Assembly: GCA_028277515.1 (NCBI GenBank)
Contig: JANQGC010000338.1
Location: 1-7,322, forward strand
Length of the DNA stretch: 7,322 nt
Source of the DNA: Anaerolineae bacterium
Lineage (GTDB): Bacteria > Chloroflexota > Anaerolineae > Promineifilales > Promineifilaceae
Direction: 5' to 3'
Position numbers and translations under genes: made by a program. The notes below the pieces were generated by a model. That model saw nothing but the letters and a program-made list of their open reading frames with translations, searched no databases and was not told the DNA's origin. Below are positions 6,850 through 7,322 of this stretch, in pieces. How positions within the stretch are numbered: the stretch's first letter is position 1; each line of letters opens with the position of its first letter.

Positions 6850-6867
6850 AATGCAAAACTACTTAAT
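6839..6867 (+). promoter_or_regulatory. Possible weak promoter upstream of argJ
   Basis: TTGACA (6839-6844) inside the right arm of the inverted repeat, 17-base spacer, then CTTAAT (6862-6867), which matches four of six -10 positions but lacks the important T and A at its 5' end. Would give argJ a leader of about 75 bases. Weak evidence. Confidence 0.25.
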
Positions 6868-6892
6868 AACGTTTACTGGCCTTTCTGTTAAA

Positions 6893-6919
6893 GAAACCCG
6901 ATTTTGAGGATCGGGTTTC
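6893..6919 (+). terminator. Hairpin before argJ, at best a weak terminator
   Basis: GAAACCCGAT (6893-6902) pairs with ATCGGGTTTC (6910-6919), a 10-bp stem, with a further T-G pair and a 5-base loop. It is followed by AAATATCTT, not a proper T-tract, so it may reduce readthrough, stabilise the upstream mRNA or mark a processing site rather than end transcription. Confidence 0.45.
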
Positions 6920-6948
6920 AAATATCTTGCGCAGGGAGAGAAAACAAT

Positions 6949-7322
6949 ATGAAAACCATCCATTCAGGTTCCGTAACCGCTCCTGCCGGTTTTGTCGCTG
7001 GAACGGCCGCTTGCAACATTAAGAAGCCGGGTCGCCTGGACCTGGCTCTTCTCCATTCACAAAATGACTGCTCTGCAGCGGCCGTCTTCACGCGCAACCA
7101 GGTCGCTGCCGCCCCCGTTTTGCTCGACCAGGCAACGCTCTCCGGCAATCGAAACGGTATTCGCGCAGTCGTTGCCAATGCCGGCAATGCCAATGCCTGC
7201 ACAGGCAAACCCGGCCTGGAAAATGCCCGGTGGATGCAGCAGATGGCTGCGGATGCCTTGGGATGCACGGCCAGCCAGGTGCTGGTCTTATCCACCGGGG
7301 TCATTGGCGTTCAACTGCCTAT
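6949..7322 (+). CDS. argJ: Glutamate N-acetyltransferase (ornithine acetyltransferase), 3'-truncated
   Basis: Transfers the acetyl group from N-acetylornithine to glutamate, making the pathway cyclic; some members also use acetyl-CoA. 124 codons are present, about the first third of a roughly 400-residue proenzyme. Visible: TAPAGFVAGTAACNIKKPGR near the N terminus, DCSAAAVFTRNQVAAAPV, AVVANAGNANACTG, and the STGVIG motif followed by LP at the edge. The self-cleavage threonine that separates alpha and beta chains lies beyond the window. ATG at 6949 has GGAG (6935-6938) 10 bases upstream. It is on the same strand as argC-G but after a longer, structured spacer, so it may have separate expression control. 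With ArgJ present, the ArgA-type enzyme would serve mainly to top up acetylated intermediates. Confidence 0.94.
   Translation, partial: MKTIHSGSVTAPAGFVAGTAACNIKKPGRLDLALLHSQNDCSAAAVFTRNQVAAAPVLLDQATLSGNRNGIRAVVANAGNANACTGKPGLENARWMQQMAADALGCTASQVLVLSTGVIGVQLP

Noticed and set aside
6851..6907. An 18-codon frame before argJ, considered as a second leader peptide.
   Set aside because: No Shine-Dalgarno, only one Arg codon, and no competing pairings with the following hairpin could be drawn.

Overview
The window holds a bacterial arginine-biosynthesis operon on the + strand, preceded by the 3' part of an aspartase gene. Base composition is moderate (roughly 50-55% GC by eye). Genes are tightly packed and the palindrome CGGCCG is strikingly frequent. 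No mobile element, CRISPR array, tRNA or rRNA was seen. The organism cannot be fixed from this sequence; the pathway layout (short GNAT-type N-acetylglutamate synthase plus ArgJ), the protein style and the CGGCCG bias make me lean towards Chloroflexota (Anaerolineae-like), as a tentative inference only.

Layout: 1-1243, aspartate ammonia-lyase (aspA), cut at its N terminus by the window edge. 1244-1468, a regulatory region. It contains a near-consensus sigma-70 promoter, a 24-residue reading frame with seven arginine codons starting only a few bases after the expected transcription start, and a strong intrinsic terminator. Two mutually exclusive upstream pairings compete for the terminator. 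1469-2476 argC; 2479-3252 argB; 3262-3693 a GNAT acetyltransferase of unknown substrate; 3738-4940 argD; 4940-5509 a short argA-type N-acetylglutamate synthase whose frame has no stop and runs straight into argG (5510-6775). 6776-6948 is a 173-base spacer with a perfect 16-bp inverted repeat and a second hairpin. 6949 to the window end is the start of argJ.

How they work together: ArgA acetylates glutamate, ArgB phosphorylates it, ArgC reduces it and ArgD transaminates it to N-acetylornithine. ArgJ moves the acetyl group back to glutamate, giving the cyclic pathway. ArgG later joins citrulline and aspartate. ArgF and ArgH are not in the window. The neighbouring aspartase interconverts aspartate and fumarate, the substrate of ArgG and the by-product of ArgH.

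The most interesting feature is the argC leader. It has all the parts of a ribosome-mediated transcription attenuator of the his/trp type, but tuned to arginine: Arg-codon run, 1:2 hairpin, 2:3 antiterminator and 3:4 terminator, with ribosome positions that fit. I know of no well-characterised bacterial arg operon controlled this way (ArgR/AhrC repressors and T-boxes are the usual devices). The second notable feature is the uninterrupted ArgA-ArgG reading frame.
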